From positions 48,543-112,542 of the forward strand of contig NZ_QOCW01000014.1 in the NCBI RefSeq assembly GCF_003318295.1: 64,000 nucleotides of DNA. Direction: 5' to 3'. Source of the stretch: Bacillus taeanensis. GTDB taxonomy: Bacteria > Bacillota > Bacilli > Bacillales > UBA6769. Shown here one piece after another: positions 17,288 through 25,712 of the stretch. The notes beneath the pieces were generated by a model. The model was not told the DNA's origin. It did not search any database and saw only the letters and a list, made by a program, of their open reading frames with translations. Made by a program: the position numbers and the translations under genes. Positions within the stretch are counted from its first letter, which is position 1; each line of letters opens with the position of its first letter.

Positions 17288-18385
17288 TTGGAAAAAGCAA
17301 AAATAAGTCCCATTCAATTATTTGCCCTCATTTATTTATTTGAACTTGGCAGCGCGGTTGTCGTTTCAATTGGAATTAGCGCCAAAAAAGATGCATGGCT
17401 TGCCATTCTTTTAGGTTTAGCAGGTGGGATTCTTTTATTTTTTATGTATCGTTATTTATATTTGCAGTACCCTGAAAAAACACTTACCGGCTATATTAAA
17501 GAAATTTTCGGTAAATATCTAGGTTGGATCATTGGACTTTGCTATATTGTCTATTTTCTTAATATTTCCATGCGGGTTTTACGTGACTTCGGTGACTTAC
17601 TGCTTGCGTCTACTCTTCCCAAAACACCACTTTTACCGATTAATGCATTTATGATTCTTGCTGTTAGCTATGTTGTGTTTCACGGCATTGAAGTAATAGG
17701 ACGTACGGCAGAAGTGTTTATTGTTGTTTTACTGATTTTAGGAATAACTGGAAACGCTTTAATTCATATTTCTGGTAATGTAAATTATCAAAACTTACTT
17801 CCTGTTTTAGAAGAAGGATGGAAACCCATTTTAACAACAGCATTTCCAGAAACCATCGCCATTCCGTTTGGAGAACTAATTGTGTTTACAATGCTGTTCC
17901 CTTATTTAAACAAAACTAAAACTCTAACAAAAACCGTACTGTATGCAATGATTTTAAGCGGACTTACACTAAGTTATACGTTAGCTATTAATATTGCTGT
18001 TCTCGGCGTTGATCGTGTCAGTCGTTCAACATTTCCGTTATTGTCCACGATTGGGATGGTTAATATTGCTGAATTTTTGCAACGACTTGATGCATTCGTT
18101 GTCTTTACCCTTATTATTGGAGGTTTTTTCAAAATAACGATTTTCTTTTATGGGGCCCTTATTGGTATTAGGGATTTGTTTAAGTTTCAAAAGTATATGC
18201 AGATGATTTTACCAATTGCCCTTATTGTCCTTTATTCATCAATGACCATTGCTTCAAATTTTCCAGAACATATCAAGGAAGGTTTAAAAATATTTACAAA
18301 CACCGCTCACATCACTTTTCAACTTATTATTCCATTGTTAATGTGTATAATTACTGTCATCAAAAAACGCTTAAAAGCTAAATAG
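17288..18385 (+). CDS. Germinant receptor B subunit, copy 2 (tandem paralogue)
   Basis: 365 residues, same length as copy 1 and alignable without gaps over most of its length; for example RDFGDLLLASTLPKTPL and the SRSTFPLLSTIG loop are kept. Clear differences lie in the middle (TAFPETIAIPFGELIVFTML against TTFPLITFFPFGEAFVFTML) and in the last helices, so it is an old duplication that has diverged. TTG start, nine bases after GGAGGTGA. Its 3' end overlaps the convergent D-type gene by 8 bases. Two B subunits sharing one A and one C could give a receptor with two ligand specificities; this is inference. Confidence 0.92.
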   Translation: MEKAKISPIQLFALIYLFELGSAVVVSIGISAKKDAWLAILLGLAGGILLFFMYRYLYLQYPEKTLTGYIKEIFGKYLGWIIGLCYIVYFLNISMRVLRDFGDLLLASTLPKTPLLPINAFMILAVSYVVFHGIEVIGRTAEVFIVVLLILGITGNALIHISGNVNYQNLLPVLEEGWKPILTTAFPETIAIPFGELIVFTMLFPYLNKTKTLTKTVLYAMILSGLTLSYTLAINIAVLGVDRVSRSTFPLLSTIGMVNIAEFLQRLDAFVVFTLIIGGFFKITIFFYGALIGIRDLFKFQKYMQMILPIALIVLYSSMTIASNFPEHIKEGLKIFTNTAHITFQLIIPLLMCIITVIKKRLKAK

Positions 18386-18617
18386 ATCCCCGCTTCTTAG
18401 CTTTTATTTTCTTTTTAATAATTGGCATCACTTGTTGCATAATTGTAATTACTATTATAAAAGTTAGGATCACATACTCTCCTGTCTCCATTACCCAAAA
18501 AGGGTTTCTTAAATTTTCAAGTGATTCTGACATCTTTATTTTTAAAAGCATGTCCATGGATATATTAAATAAAATTGCTAAGAGAAGCATGAATAAAAAT
18601 ACGACAACTACTTTCAT
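18378..18617 (-). CDS. Germinant receptor D-type small membrane protein (GerKD-like)
   Basis: 79 residues, two membrane helices (VVVVFLFMLLLAILFNI and YVILTFIIVITIMQQVM) separated by a short loop, with a basic C-terminus (KKKIKAKKR). It converges on, and overlaps by 8 bases, the last gene of the germinant-receptor operon. Small two-helix D proteins encoded next to ger operons, including a convergent one beside gerK in B. subtilis, modulate germination rate; size, topology and place all match. I rely on these rather than on a sequence motif. Confidence 0.72.
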   Translation of the reverse strand: MKVVVVFLFMLLLAILFNISMDMLLKIKMSESLENLRNPFWVMETGEYVILTFIIVITIMQQVMPIIKKKIKAKKRGSI

Positions 18618-18708
18618 TTTTTCCCCTCACTTTTAGGCGTTCTTACTTTTTCCTCCTTCTTTAAAGGAATGTTTATAGTATTTGTTAATCGTTTAGCTTT
18701 TACTTATA

Positions 18709-18739
18709 AAAAAGCTGACTCTTTGTTTTTGAGTCAGCT
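18709..18739 (-). terminator. Terminator of the sugar kinase gene
   Basis: Stem AGCTGACTC/GAGTCAGCT with a 9-base loop, followed on the minus strand by TTTTTT; ten bases past the kinase stop codon. Confidence 0.85.
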
Positions 18740-18748
18740 CAACATAAG

Positions 18749-19693
18749 TTATTTACTTAAAATCTCTTCTACCTGCTCTTTTGTTGGAAGTGCAGTCATT
18801 GCTCCTTTTGTAGAAGCAGCAAGAGCACCTGAAACACTTGCAAATTCCACAATTTCTTTTACTTCTTCAACCGTTAATTCAGCAATGTGTTTTATTAATT
18901 CATTAAGCTGATATAAGATACCTGACACAAATGCATCCCCGGCACCTGTTGTATCAACTGTTTTTACTTTCATTGCAGGTACATGCACCGTTTCTCCTTT
19001 AAAGCGAATATAACTTCCTTCTCCGCCTAGTGTAACGAGAACAAGTGGAATGCTGTATTCTTTAAGTGCTTGTAAGCCTGCTTCAATTTCTTCTTCACCT
19101 GTAATAAATGTTAATTCTTCTTCAGAAATTTTTAGAAAATCCGCTGCACCAAGCATTGATTGAATGGTTTCACGTGCTTGCCCTTCTTCTTCCCATAAAC
19201 CAAGGCGTAAATTTGGATCATAGGAAATAACCATATCGTTTTCTTTTGCTAAAGCAACTGCTTTTTTAGTTGCTGATTTCGCTGGCTCGCTAATCATTGA
19301 AATCGAGCCAAAATGAAACACTTTATGCTCTTTAAATAATTCCTCCTTAAGATCATCTTCACTTAAGAAACGATCCGCACTAGGATTAATATAAAAACTA
19401 AAATGACGCTCTCCATCATCATCGAGGGTAACAAACACCACTCCTGTTCTTGCTTCATCTGTTAGCAGCATTGATTCTACATTTACTCCATAATTGTTAA
19501 GCGTATTCTTCATAAATTCACCAAGAACGTCATTTCCTACTTTCCCTAAAAATGTTGACTTTATTCCTAAACGGCTTACGCCTACTGCAACATTTGCAGG
19601 TGCACCGCCTGGACTTTTTTGATACGTAACATTTTGGTCATCAAGCGGGATAAAATCAATTAATGCTTCTCCTAAACTAATAACTCCACTCAT
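18749..19693 (-). CDS. PfkB-family sugar kinase, probably fructokinase
   Basis: 314 residues. N-terminal LGEALIDFIP and SPGGAPANVAVGVSRLG are the substrate-binding half of PfkB-family fructokinases; DTTGAGDAFVSG near residue 250 holds the catalytic Asp and anion hole. It would phosphorylate free fructose, such as that released from sucrose-6-phosphate, using ATP. It lies behind a RAT/terminator leader (19840-19922) that is recognised by SacT/LicT-type antiterminators, and downstream of such an antiterminator gene. Other PfkB substrates (for example ribosides) cannot be excluded, but the leader supports a sucrose/fructose role. Confidence 0.83.
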   Translation of the reverse strand: MSGVISLGEALIDFIPLDDQNVTYQKSPGGAPANVAVGVSRLGIKSTFLGKVGNDVLGEFMKNTLNNYGVNVESMLLTDEARTGVVFVTLDDDGERHFSFYINPSADRFLSEDDLKEELFKEHKVFHFGSISMISEPAKSATKKAVALAKENDMVISYDPNLRLGLWEEEGQARETIQSMLGAADFLKISEEELTFITGEEEIEAGLQALKEYSIPLVLVTLGGEGSYIRFKGETVHVPAMKVKTVDTTGAGDAFVSGILYQLNELIKHIAELTVEEVKEIVEFASVSGALAASTKGAMTALPTKEQVEEILSK

Positions 19694-19839
19694 ACTTGTC
19701 AGCTCCCTTTTTCATTACTCTAATTCTTTACTTTTACCAATACTTACTATTTAATAAAAAAACACTCTATTTATTTTAAGCATATTTTATGTGGAAAACC
19801 AACATAAACCCGAGAAAAAAGAATCATATTGCACTAACG

Positions 19840-19922
19840 AAAAAAGACCTAAAGCGAAAAAAGGATAGACTACTCCCTTTATAGTTCGCCTTAGGTCTTG
19901 CCTGCATTACCAGTCACAATCC
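19840..19922 (-). promoter_or_regulatory. RAT antiterminator/terminator leader before the sugar kinase
   Basis: On the minus strand, GGATTGTGACTGGTAATGCA begins a 34-base RAT element (19889-19922) that overlaps a terminator: AAGACCTAAGGCG pairs with CGCTTTAGGTCTT and is followed by six T. BglG/SacT-family proteins bind such RATs and prevent the terminator from folding. The RAT closely matches the sac-type leader as I remember it. An identical RAT is at 25611-25644. Confidence 0.9.
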
Positions 19923-19984
19923 TACTGTTATTTATTTTATACGCTTTCATTCTAAGCACCAATCTTTTGTATGTCAACTATTTA

Positions 19985-20815
19985 TTAATTATGATGTGTA
20001 AGAATGCGTTGAATATGAAGACTAATATAACCAAGCTCTGATTCTGGAAATATAAGTGCATATTCGCTCTTCATAAATGCTGCCATTTTCGAAGCACATC
20101 GAAAGGCAGCACTATATTTTTCCTTAATCATTTGCAGCATTTCTACATCCATATCATGAAAAGGCTCCTTACGTTCAACGCGCTGCAGCGCAAAGCGCAG
20201 ATGAGTTAATAAGCGCTGATAGGAAATGGTATGGTCTTCAAGCATAATATCACATTCATTTTGTAAAATTTCAATCATTTCACTAATCATTGTCGTAATA
20301 TTTAAGGCTTCCATCATATTGCCAGCATTCATTTTCGCAGTATGAATGTGAAGCGCAATATATCCTGCCTCATCTTCCGGAACATTTATTCCAAAACGTT
20401 CTTCTATTCGCTTTACAGCCCATAAGCCCACTTGAAACTCGTCTTGATATAAGCCGCGAATTTCATTTAAAAGCTTATTTTGAATGTCAATGCCGCCTTC
20501 AATTCGCTCAATCGCAAATGACATATGATCAGTTAACGCAATATGAATATGCTGATTAAGTTCAACACCCAGTTTTTCCTCTGCATATGAAATGACTTCT
20601 TCTGCAATTTCAATATGTTCTTCCGGCAATGTTCTTAAAAGTTCTTGAAATTTTTCACTTTCATCACGCATTACAAAAACTTTTTCAATCTTTGCTTGTG
20701 GTACAGGGTCGTTTTTTCTTTTTTGAAATGCAATTCCCGGGCCCATAACAATTTTCTCTTCCTTGCCATCCTTTACAACCACTGCATTGTTATTTAAAAT
20801 TTTACTAATTTTCAA
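19985..20815 (-). CDS. BglG-family transcriptional antiterminator (SacT/LicT type)
   Basis: 276 residues. An N-terminal RNA-binding domain of about 55 residues (KISKILNNNAVVVKDGKEEK) is followed by PRD1 (conserved His in LTDHMSFAIERI and ALHIHTA) and PRD2 (His in THLRFALQR and SLHIQRI). PTS proteins phosphorylate these His residues and so switch RNA binding. It probably starts at TTG (20815) after AAAGGATGG. Its targets are probably the two identical RAT leaders in this window, in front of the sugar kinase just downstream and of the EIIA gene at 25016. I see no RAT in front of its own gene. Confidence 0.9.
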   Translation of the reverse strand: MKISKILNNNAVVVKDGKEEKIVMGPGIAFQKRKNDPVPQAKIEKVFVMRDESEKFQELLRTLPEEHIEIAEEVISYAEEKLGVELNQHIHIALTDHMSFAIERIEGGIDIQNKLLNEIRGLYQDEFQVGLWAVKRIEERFGINVPEDEAGYIALHIHTAKMNAGNMMEALNITTMISEMIEILQNECDIMLEDHTISYQRLLTHLRFALQRVERKEPFHDMDVEMLQMIKEKYSAAFRCASKMAAFMKSEYALIFPESELGYISLHIQRILTHHN

Positions 20816-20960
20816 CCGTTTCCATCCTTTCTTAGAGCATCACGCCTCGAAAGCTTCGAAATTCTTGGTGCCAATAATAAAATAAAGAAGGGATTTATGG
20901 AAGCAATGTAAGAGCTTATAGTTAGAGCATTGTTTCTTATTACTAACTTATTTTAACCTA

Positions 20961-21012
20961 AAATACAATCAATGAAAACTCGACAATATCTGAGTTTTCA
21001 TTGATTGTATTT
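20961..21012. repeat. 21-bp perfect inverted repeat (hairpin)
   Basis: Arms 20961-20981 and 20992-21012 match perfectly around a 10-base spacer. It touches the stop codon of the exporter gene. No good T-run follows on the minus strand, so it may be a weak terminator or an mRNA-stabilising hairpin. Confidence 0.7.
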
Positions 21013-22057
21013 AAATAACTCTCATAATTAAAATTATACTATATACAATAGCAATTAGAAAAATTGTGCCAAGAAATCCTGTCGCAAATGCTTTTAATCC
21101 ATGTTGACAAAGCGCTTTAAATTCTACATTTAATCCAAGACCTGCCATTGCCATACCGATTAATAGATAGGCAGCATTTATAAATAAAGTGGTTACCTGT
21201 TCAGGAATCGGACTAAATGTATTGATTGTACTCATTGCAAGGAAACCAATAATGAACCACGGAATAGGGAGACTTCTCCATGAAATTTTTTTCTCAGCTT
21301 TAGATTTGTTTTTCTGATAATATATCCCAATAATCATTGCAGCAGGCACTAATAAAATAACACGCGTTAATTTCATAATAACTGCCATATCAACCGCTTC
21401 TTTTCCTCCTGCATCTGCAGCAGCAAGCACATGAGCTAACTCATGTAAAGACGCTCCCGCAAAAAAACCGTATTCCATATCTGTAAAAGGCAGCATTGGT
21501 GCTGTAACAACATATAAAAATGTAAAAAATGTCCCAAGCAGGGCAATAACTGCAACACTTACAGCTACTTCTTCATCTTTTGCCTTCATTTGCGGCGCAA
21601 TAGCTGCAATGGCTGCCGCTCCACAAATTCCTGTGCCACACGCTGTTAATAACCCAATATTTTGATCTAAATTCATTTTTTTGCTGACTGCAGCTGCTGT
21701 GAATATGGTAAAGAATACAACAATAACTGCAGAAATGAACAAACTTATCCCTGCTTCTACAATTGATAGTAAATTAAGACGCATTCCAAGAAAAATAATT
21801 CCTAATCGTAGAAGCTTTTTACTTGAGAAAGATATTCCTATATAAACGTGCTGCTGAACACCGACAGCCACACGCCAACCCATTCCAAATAAAATCGCTA
21901 ATACGAGTGCTCCTACAACTTCTAAATAAGGAAGTTCTGCTGCAAATCTTGCTAAAATTGCAAGCAAAAATGTTAATCCTACTCCTTGTAGAAAGCTGAA
22001 GCGGACACTGCTTAACTTCTTTTTTCTTATTAGTAATTCTTTTTCTAGCATTGCCAT
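21011..22057 (-). CDS. YeiH-type putative exporter (UPF0324 family)
   Basis: 348 residues with about ten hydrophobic helices. GIIFLGMRLNLLSI and TACGTGICGAAAIAAIAP are family landmarks of the YeiH group (often called putative sulfate exporters), as is HELAHVLAAADAGG. The ATG follows AAAGGATGAG. The gene is divergent from a LysR regulator, the same arrangement as yeiH/yeiE in enterobacteria. The substrate is not established for the family; sulfur or sulfonate compounds are often proposed. Confidence 0.85.
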   Translation of the reverse strand: MAMLEKELLIRKKKLSSVRFSFLQGVGLTFLLAILARFAAELPYLEVVGALVLAILFGMGWRVAVGVQQHVYIGISFSSKKLLRLGIIFLGMRLNLLSIVEAGISLFISAVIVVFFTIFTAAAVSKKMNLDQNIGLLTACGTGICGAAAIAAIAPQMKAKDEEVAVSVAVIALLGTFFTFLYVVTAPMLPFTDMEYGFFAGASLHELAHVLAAADAGGKEAVDMAVIMKLTRVILLVPAAMIIGIYYQKNKSKAEKKISWRSLPIPWFIIGFLAMSTINTFSPIPEQVTTLFINAAYLLIGMAMAGLGLNVEFKALCQHGLKAFATGFLGTIFLIAIVYSIILIMRVI

Positions 22058-22241
22058 TACTGCTCATCCTTTCGCTTACCACTATCATACTTTTGTTAGA
22101 AAAGATTCGGAAATGACAGTTCGTTATCGCTATCATAAGAAATCTTAATCATTGATTTTAAAAGTGCTGTTCTTTTTCAAACTAACGGTATTGTAGTACG
22201 ATAAAAAGAAAGAAAACACGATGATAAGCGAGGAAGATATA

Positions 22242-23123
22242 ATGAATATTGATGCACTAAAAGTATTTATTGCAGTAGCCGAGTTAAAAAATTTTTCACG
22301 TGCTGCTGAACAATTAAATTTTTCACAACCAAGCATCAGCTTACAAATTCGCAATTTAGAAAAAGAATTTCAAGAGCAGCTCGTCTACCGCTCACCAAAA
22401 CATGTAGAGCTTACAAAGGCAGGAAAAATCTTGTATCGTAACGCCAGAGATATAATATCTTTATATAACGATACAATAACCTCAATTGATCAATTAAAAA
22501 ATATTGTAAGCGGAAGTTTAAAAATTGGGGCAAGCTATACAATTGGAGAATATGTGCTTCCTAAGGTGCTTGCACAATTTGCAGCGGATTATCCTGAAAT
22601 CGATATCGAAGTAAAAATTGAAAATACAGACGATGTCACAGAGGAAGTACGGCACACTCAATTAGATATGGGCCTTATTGAAGGAAGTATCTCCTATGAT
22701 GATATTGTGGTCCAGCCTTTTATGGAAGATGAAATGGTATTAATTACAGCCCCCTCTCATCCACTTGCAAAAAAGCAAATCATTGATCCAAAGGAGTTAC
22801 ATAATCAAGTATGGATTATGCGCGAAACAGGCTCTGGAACCCGCGCCTACAGCGATCTCCTTATAAAAGAATGGAATCTTCCGGTAAGCCGTTCGTTTAT
22901 TTTCAGTTCAAGCCAAGGCATTAAAGAAGCGGTAATTAACGGTTTAGGTATCGCAATATTGTCTCATTTAATCGTTGCAAAAGAGCTTGAACGAGGTGAA
23001 CTTGTTGCAGTCACCATTAAAAAAAATCGCTTTGTAAGGCAGCTTTCAATCATTCACCCTCCAAAGCGCTCTTTTTCAAAAGCTGAAGAAGTTTTCTTAG
23101 AAAAACTATTAAAGGAAAGGTGA
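22242..23123 (+). CDS. LysR-family regulator (CysL/YeiE-like)
   Basis: 293 residues from ATG 22242 (GAGGAAG six bases upstream); an ATG seven codons earlier has no such site. N-terminal winged helix (IDALKVFIAVAELKNFSRAA, QPSISLQIRNLE), then a periplasmic-binding-like effector domain starting about residue 90 (GSLKIGASYTIGEYVLPKVL). It is divergent from the YeiH-type exporter and probably controls it from the shared 184-base region. Regulators of this subgroup respond to sulfur or nitrogen metabolites; the effector here is unknown. Confidence 0.88.
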   Translation: MNIDALKVFIAVAELKNFSRAAEQLNFSQPSISLQIRNLEKEFQEQLVYRSPKHVELTKAGKILYRNARDIISLYNDTITSIDQLKNIVSGSLKIGASYTIGEYVLPKVLAQFAADYPEIDIEVKIENTDDVTEEVRHTQLDMGLIEGSISYDDIVVQPFMEDEMVLITAPSHPLAKKQIIDPKELHNQVWIMRETGSGTRAYSDLLIKEWNLPVSRSFIFSSSQGIKEAVINGLGIAILSHLIVAKELERGELVAVTIKKNRFVRQLSIIHPPKRSFSKAEEVFLEKLLKER

Positions 23124-23143
23124 GAAAGGAATTCCTTTCTCAC
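23120..23143. repeat. 24-bp perfect palindrome at two convergent stop codons
   Basis: GTGAGAAAGGAA/TTCCTTTCTCAC spans the stop codons of the LysR gene and the convergent 46-residue gene. A hairpin that could end both transcripts, though no T-run follows. Confidence 0.65.
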
Positions 23144-23280
23144 TGCTCAACAACACCTGTTTGGCTTGTTTGGCGAATATGATCGCCTTCAAAATTATTC
23201 GCACGTGCCTTTTTCACTTTATCATCCACAATTTTCTTTTGATCAACTTCAGGAGATGTTTTCTCGTTTCGTTTTACCAT
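23140..23280 (-). CDS. Small hydrophilic protein, unknown
   Basis: 46 residues, highly charged, no hydrophobic stretch, with a GAGGTGA site eight bases before the ATG. Sequence begins MVKRNEKTSPEVDQKKIVDD. It converges with the LysR gene. The good ribosome binding site and coding-like composition support a real gene; I do not recognise the family. Confidence 0.55.
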   Translation of the reverse strand: MVKRNEKTSPEVDQKKIVDDKVKKARANNFEGDHIRQTSQTGVVEQ

Positions 23281-23350
23281 ATAGTTTCACCTCTTTCCTT
23301 TCTGTAAAGTTAGTTTGCTTCTCTCGCAAAAATACATGCACAAAACCTAA

Positions 23351-23387
23351 ATAAGCGAGGATGTCCCGGTTGGACATCCCCGCTTAT
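23351..23387. terminator. Hairpin downstream of ansA
   Basis: Stem ATAAGCGaGGATGTCC/GGACATCCcCGCTTAT (one internal mismatch) with a 5-base loop, 12 bases past the ansA stop. T-rich sequence follows on both strands. Confidence 0.7.
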
Positions 23388-23398
23388 TTCTTTTATAT

Positions 23399-24415
23399 TT
23401 ACAATACTTCATCAAATAAATCATCGTCCGGCGTACGATCACCTGCAATTGAGGTTTCCATTATTTTTTTTACTTCGGCTAAATCCTCTGTTTTTCCTAA
23501 TGTCCACATGAGCTTTGGAAGAAGTGCTTCCGTATTCATATCTCTTGAAAGAATCACCTTGCTTTGATCAATCTTTTGTCCGACTTCATATACACTTAAA
23601 TTGGCTCCTTCTTCCAGACACTGTGTTGTAATTACAACAGCTACATCAGCATCAATAAGCTCCTGCACTTTTGGAGACAAATCCCGACCTTGAAAGGGGA
23701 TACCTCCGCTCCCAAATGTTTCAATCACAATTCCTTTGTAAAGAGTTTTTAGTGTATCAAACAATTCTGGTTTTGTGCCTGGATACAATTTTAACAAAAA
23801 TACATCTGGGCAAAGGGCTGTATCTAATAAAAGCTCCCCTTTTTTATCATTTGATAACTTAACATGATAATTGACTTTTTCTCCTTCTACGTATGCAATA
23901 TAAGGAGAATTAATGCTTTCGAACGCATCATAGCTTTTTGTGCGCATCTTAATGGCACGCGTTCCAATAATGACGCGCCCATCAAACACGATAAAAATCC
24001 CACCGACGTTTTCACAAGCAAACCTTACTGCATCTACAATATTTTTACGCGCATCCGTTTTATGATAATTAATTGGCAGCTGCGAACCGGTAACAATAAC
24101 CGGTTTATCTACATTTTGAAGCATATAAGAAAGTGCTGCCGATGTATAAGCCATCGTATCTGTACCATGTGTAATAACAAAACTATCATACTGGTCATAT
24201 TTTTTATAAATCACTTCAGCTATTTTACCCCAATACTCAGGCTGCATATTTGTGCTGTCAATATTCATGACAACCTCTGTATCAATTTGATAATTTCGGT
24301 TTTCTTCAGGCAAATAACTAATGATTTCATTTGGTGTAATTCCAGGTGTTAATCCTTTTTCACCTTCAACGGAAGCAATTGTCCCTCCTGTTGCCAGCAG
24401 TAAGATTTTTTTCAT
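23399..24415 (-). CDS. ansA: L-asparaginase (type I, AnsA)
   Basis: 338 residues, the length of cytoplasmic type I asparaginases, without signal peptide. The first catalytic motif [10 protein letters not shown] is at residues 5-14 and the second, [11 protein letters not shown], near residue 85. It hydrolyses asparagine to aspartate and ammonia. Divergent from an AnsR-like repressor gene, as in the Bacillus ans locus. No aspartase gene (ansB) follows, unlike in B. subtilis. A promoter (TATAAT at 24502-24507 on the minus strand) is flanked by two repeated candidate AnsR boxes. Confidence 0.92.
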   Translation of the reverse strand: MKKILLLATGGTIASVEGEKGLTPGITPNEIISYLPEENRNYQIDTEVVMNIDSTNMQPEYWGKIAEVIYKKYDQYDSFVITHGTDTMAYTSAALSYMLQNVDKPVIVTGSQLPINYHKTDARKNIVDAVRFACENVGGIFIVFDGRVIIGTRAIKMRTKSYDAFESINSPYIAYVEGEKVNYHVKLSNDKKGELLLDTALCPDVFLLKLYPGTKPELFDTLKTLYKGIVIETFGSGGIPFQGRDLSPKVQELIDADVAVVITTQCLEEGANLSVYEVGQKIDQSKVILSRDMNTEALLPKLMWTLGKTEDLAEVKKIMETSIAGDRTPDDDLFDEVL

Positions 24416-24483
24416 CTAACAGCACCTCGCAATATCTCATTTCATATTATGACCTTATAAGTTTATTTTGTTTTTTAAAAACA

Positions 24484-24550
24484 TACGCGTATCGCATATT
24501 AATTATAGCATTTCACCAATTAAAAACAAACATTTTATGCATAACGCATA
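24484..24550 (-). promoter_or_regulatory. ansA promoter with two candidate AnsR boxes
   Basis: Two direct copies of TAYGCRTAWCGCATA lie at 24484-24498 and 24536-24550, 52 bases apart (about five helical turns). Between them, reading the minus strand, is TTTGTT-17 bases-TATAAT. Box 1 covers the expected start point, box 2 lies just above the -35, a repression layout. Confidence 0.65.
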
Positions 24551-24629
24551 CTTTTAGGATATGATAGAAATAAAGATAAAGCTATTTAAAAAATTATGTA
24601 TTATTTAGAAATGTTAAGGAGACATAGGG

Positions 24630-24974
24630 ATGATTTTAAAACGACTCTCACAATTAAGAAAGAACAAAGGATGGTCACTTCAGGAAACTGCAGATTTATT
24701 AGGCATCGCCAAAAGTACATATGCAGGATATGAATCTGGATACCGCCAACCATCTCTTGAAGCATTGATAAAACTTGCAGATTTACTCGGCACTTCAACT
24801 GATTACTTATTGAATCGAATTGATAATCCTTCACGTCAAAAAAACATTGAACTTACGAATAAAGAATCCTATTCAACAATTAGTATGAACATCGATCAAA
24901 AAGAAATTTCTGAAGATGAGCTCATTGATTTTATCGCATTTGTTCGTGCAAAACGACAGCTTTCACAAAAATAA
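24630..24974 (+). CDS. ansR: XRE-family repressor of the ans locus (AnsR-like)
   Basis: 114 residues, close to the usual AnsR length. N-terminal helix-turn-helix (NKGWSLQETADLLGIAKSTY, AGYESGYRQPSLEALIKLAD), then a linker and a C-terminal ISEDELIDFIAFVRAKR. AAGGAG lies eight bases before ATG. Divergent from ansA, which it is expected to repress in the absence of asparagine. The assignment rests on the HTH type, size and position. Confidence 0.82.
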   Translation: MILKRLSQLRKNKGWSLQETADLLGIAKSTYAGYESGYRQPSLEALIKLADLLGTSTDYLLNRIDNPSRQKNIELTNKESYSTISMNIDQKEISEDELIDFIAFVRAKRQLSQK

Positions 24975-25005
24975 CCGTGCAAACAGCTGCTGTTTGCACG
25001 GTTAT
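24971..25005. terminator. Shared hairpin between ansR and the EIIA gene
   Basis: Sixteen-base perfect stem ATAACCGTGCAAACAG/CTGTTTGCACGGTTAT with a 3-base loop, placed between two convergent genes. Confidence 0.8.
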
Positions 25006-25015
25006 TGCTTATTAC

Positions 25016-25516
25016 TTATGCTTTTACTTTTACGTTCATTATTGCTGTTTCACCTTTTATCCCATTATCACTGTATGATTGTTCAAGATTTTCAAGCATA
25101 TCACCATTTGTAAGAACGATTGGCGTAATTGTGCTTGCTGCTTTTTCCTTTACAAGATCAAGATCAAAGTCAATTAATTTTTGACCTACTTTTACTTTAT
25201 CTCCTTCTTTAATAAACGCTGTAAAACCTTCACCTTTCATATTAACAGTTTCTAACCCAATATGAATTAAAATTTCAAGACCTGTCTCTGAACGAATACC
25301 AAGTGCATGTTTTGTTGGGAATAATTGAATAATTTCCCCATTTACAGGGGAAACAACTTGTCCATCCTTTGGTTCAACTGCAATGCCTTCACCCATCATT
25401 TTTTGCGCAAATGTTGGATCCGGTACCTCCTCGATCTTTACAACTTTACCATTTAAGGGAGAAAAAATCGTTTCTTCTATTTTTTTCTCTTTTTTTCCAA
25501 ATAACTTTTTAAACAT
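25016..25516 (-). CDS. PTS glucose-type EIIA component (Crr-like)
   Basis: 166 residues, a free-standing EIIA(Glc) domain. SPLNGKVVKIEEVPDPTFAQ opens the domain; His in THALGIRSETG and the phosphorylated His in ILIHIGLETVNMKGEGF are both present. It passes phosphate from HPr to an EIIBC permease that lacks its own EIIA. It lies behind a RAT/terminator leader identical to the one before the sugar kinase. No EIIBC gene is nearby. A sucrose permease of SacP type, which lacks EIIA, is a natural partner, by inference. Confidence 0.9.
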   Translation of the reverse strand: MFKKLFGKKEKKIEETIFSPLNGKVVKIEEVPDPTFAQKMMGEGIAVEPKDGQVVSPVNGEIIQLFPTKHALGIRSETGLEILIHIGLETVNMKGEGFTAFIKEGDKVKVGQKLIDFDLDLVKEKAASTITPIVLTNGDMLENLEQSYSDNGIKGETAIMNVKVKA

Positions 25517-25570
25517 TCTAACACCTTTCCTTTCAAATTATTTTCAGATGTGAATTGCTGTGTTTAAAAT

Positions 25571-25644
25571 AAAAAAAGACCTAAAACGGTAGAAGAACTT
25601 CTTCTATTCGCCTTAGGTCTTGCCTGCATTACCAGTCACAATCC
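25571..25644 (-). promoter_or_regulatory. RAT antiterminator/terminator leader before the EIIA gene
   Basis: The 34-base RAT (25611-25644) is identical to that at 19889-19922. The overlapping terminator pairs AAGACCTAAGGCG with CGTTTTAGGTCTT, around a different inner hairpin (GAAGAA/TTCTTC), and ends in seven T. About 55 bases separate it from the EIIA start codon. Confidence 0.9.
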
Positions 25645-25712
25645 AGTCCATATGTTATTTTATATTACCCATTTTAAACCTTTTCTAACCTTATCGTCAA
25701 CTATTCGTTTTT

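Noticed and set aside
23166..23354. 62-codon plus-strand frame opposite the 46-residue gene
   Set aside because: No ribosome binding site; the opposite strand has GAGGTGA and a better coding-like frame.
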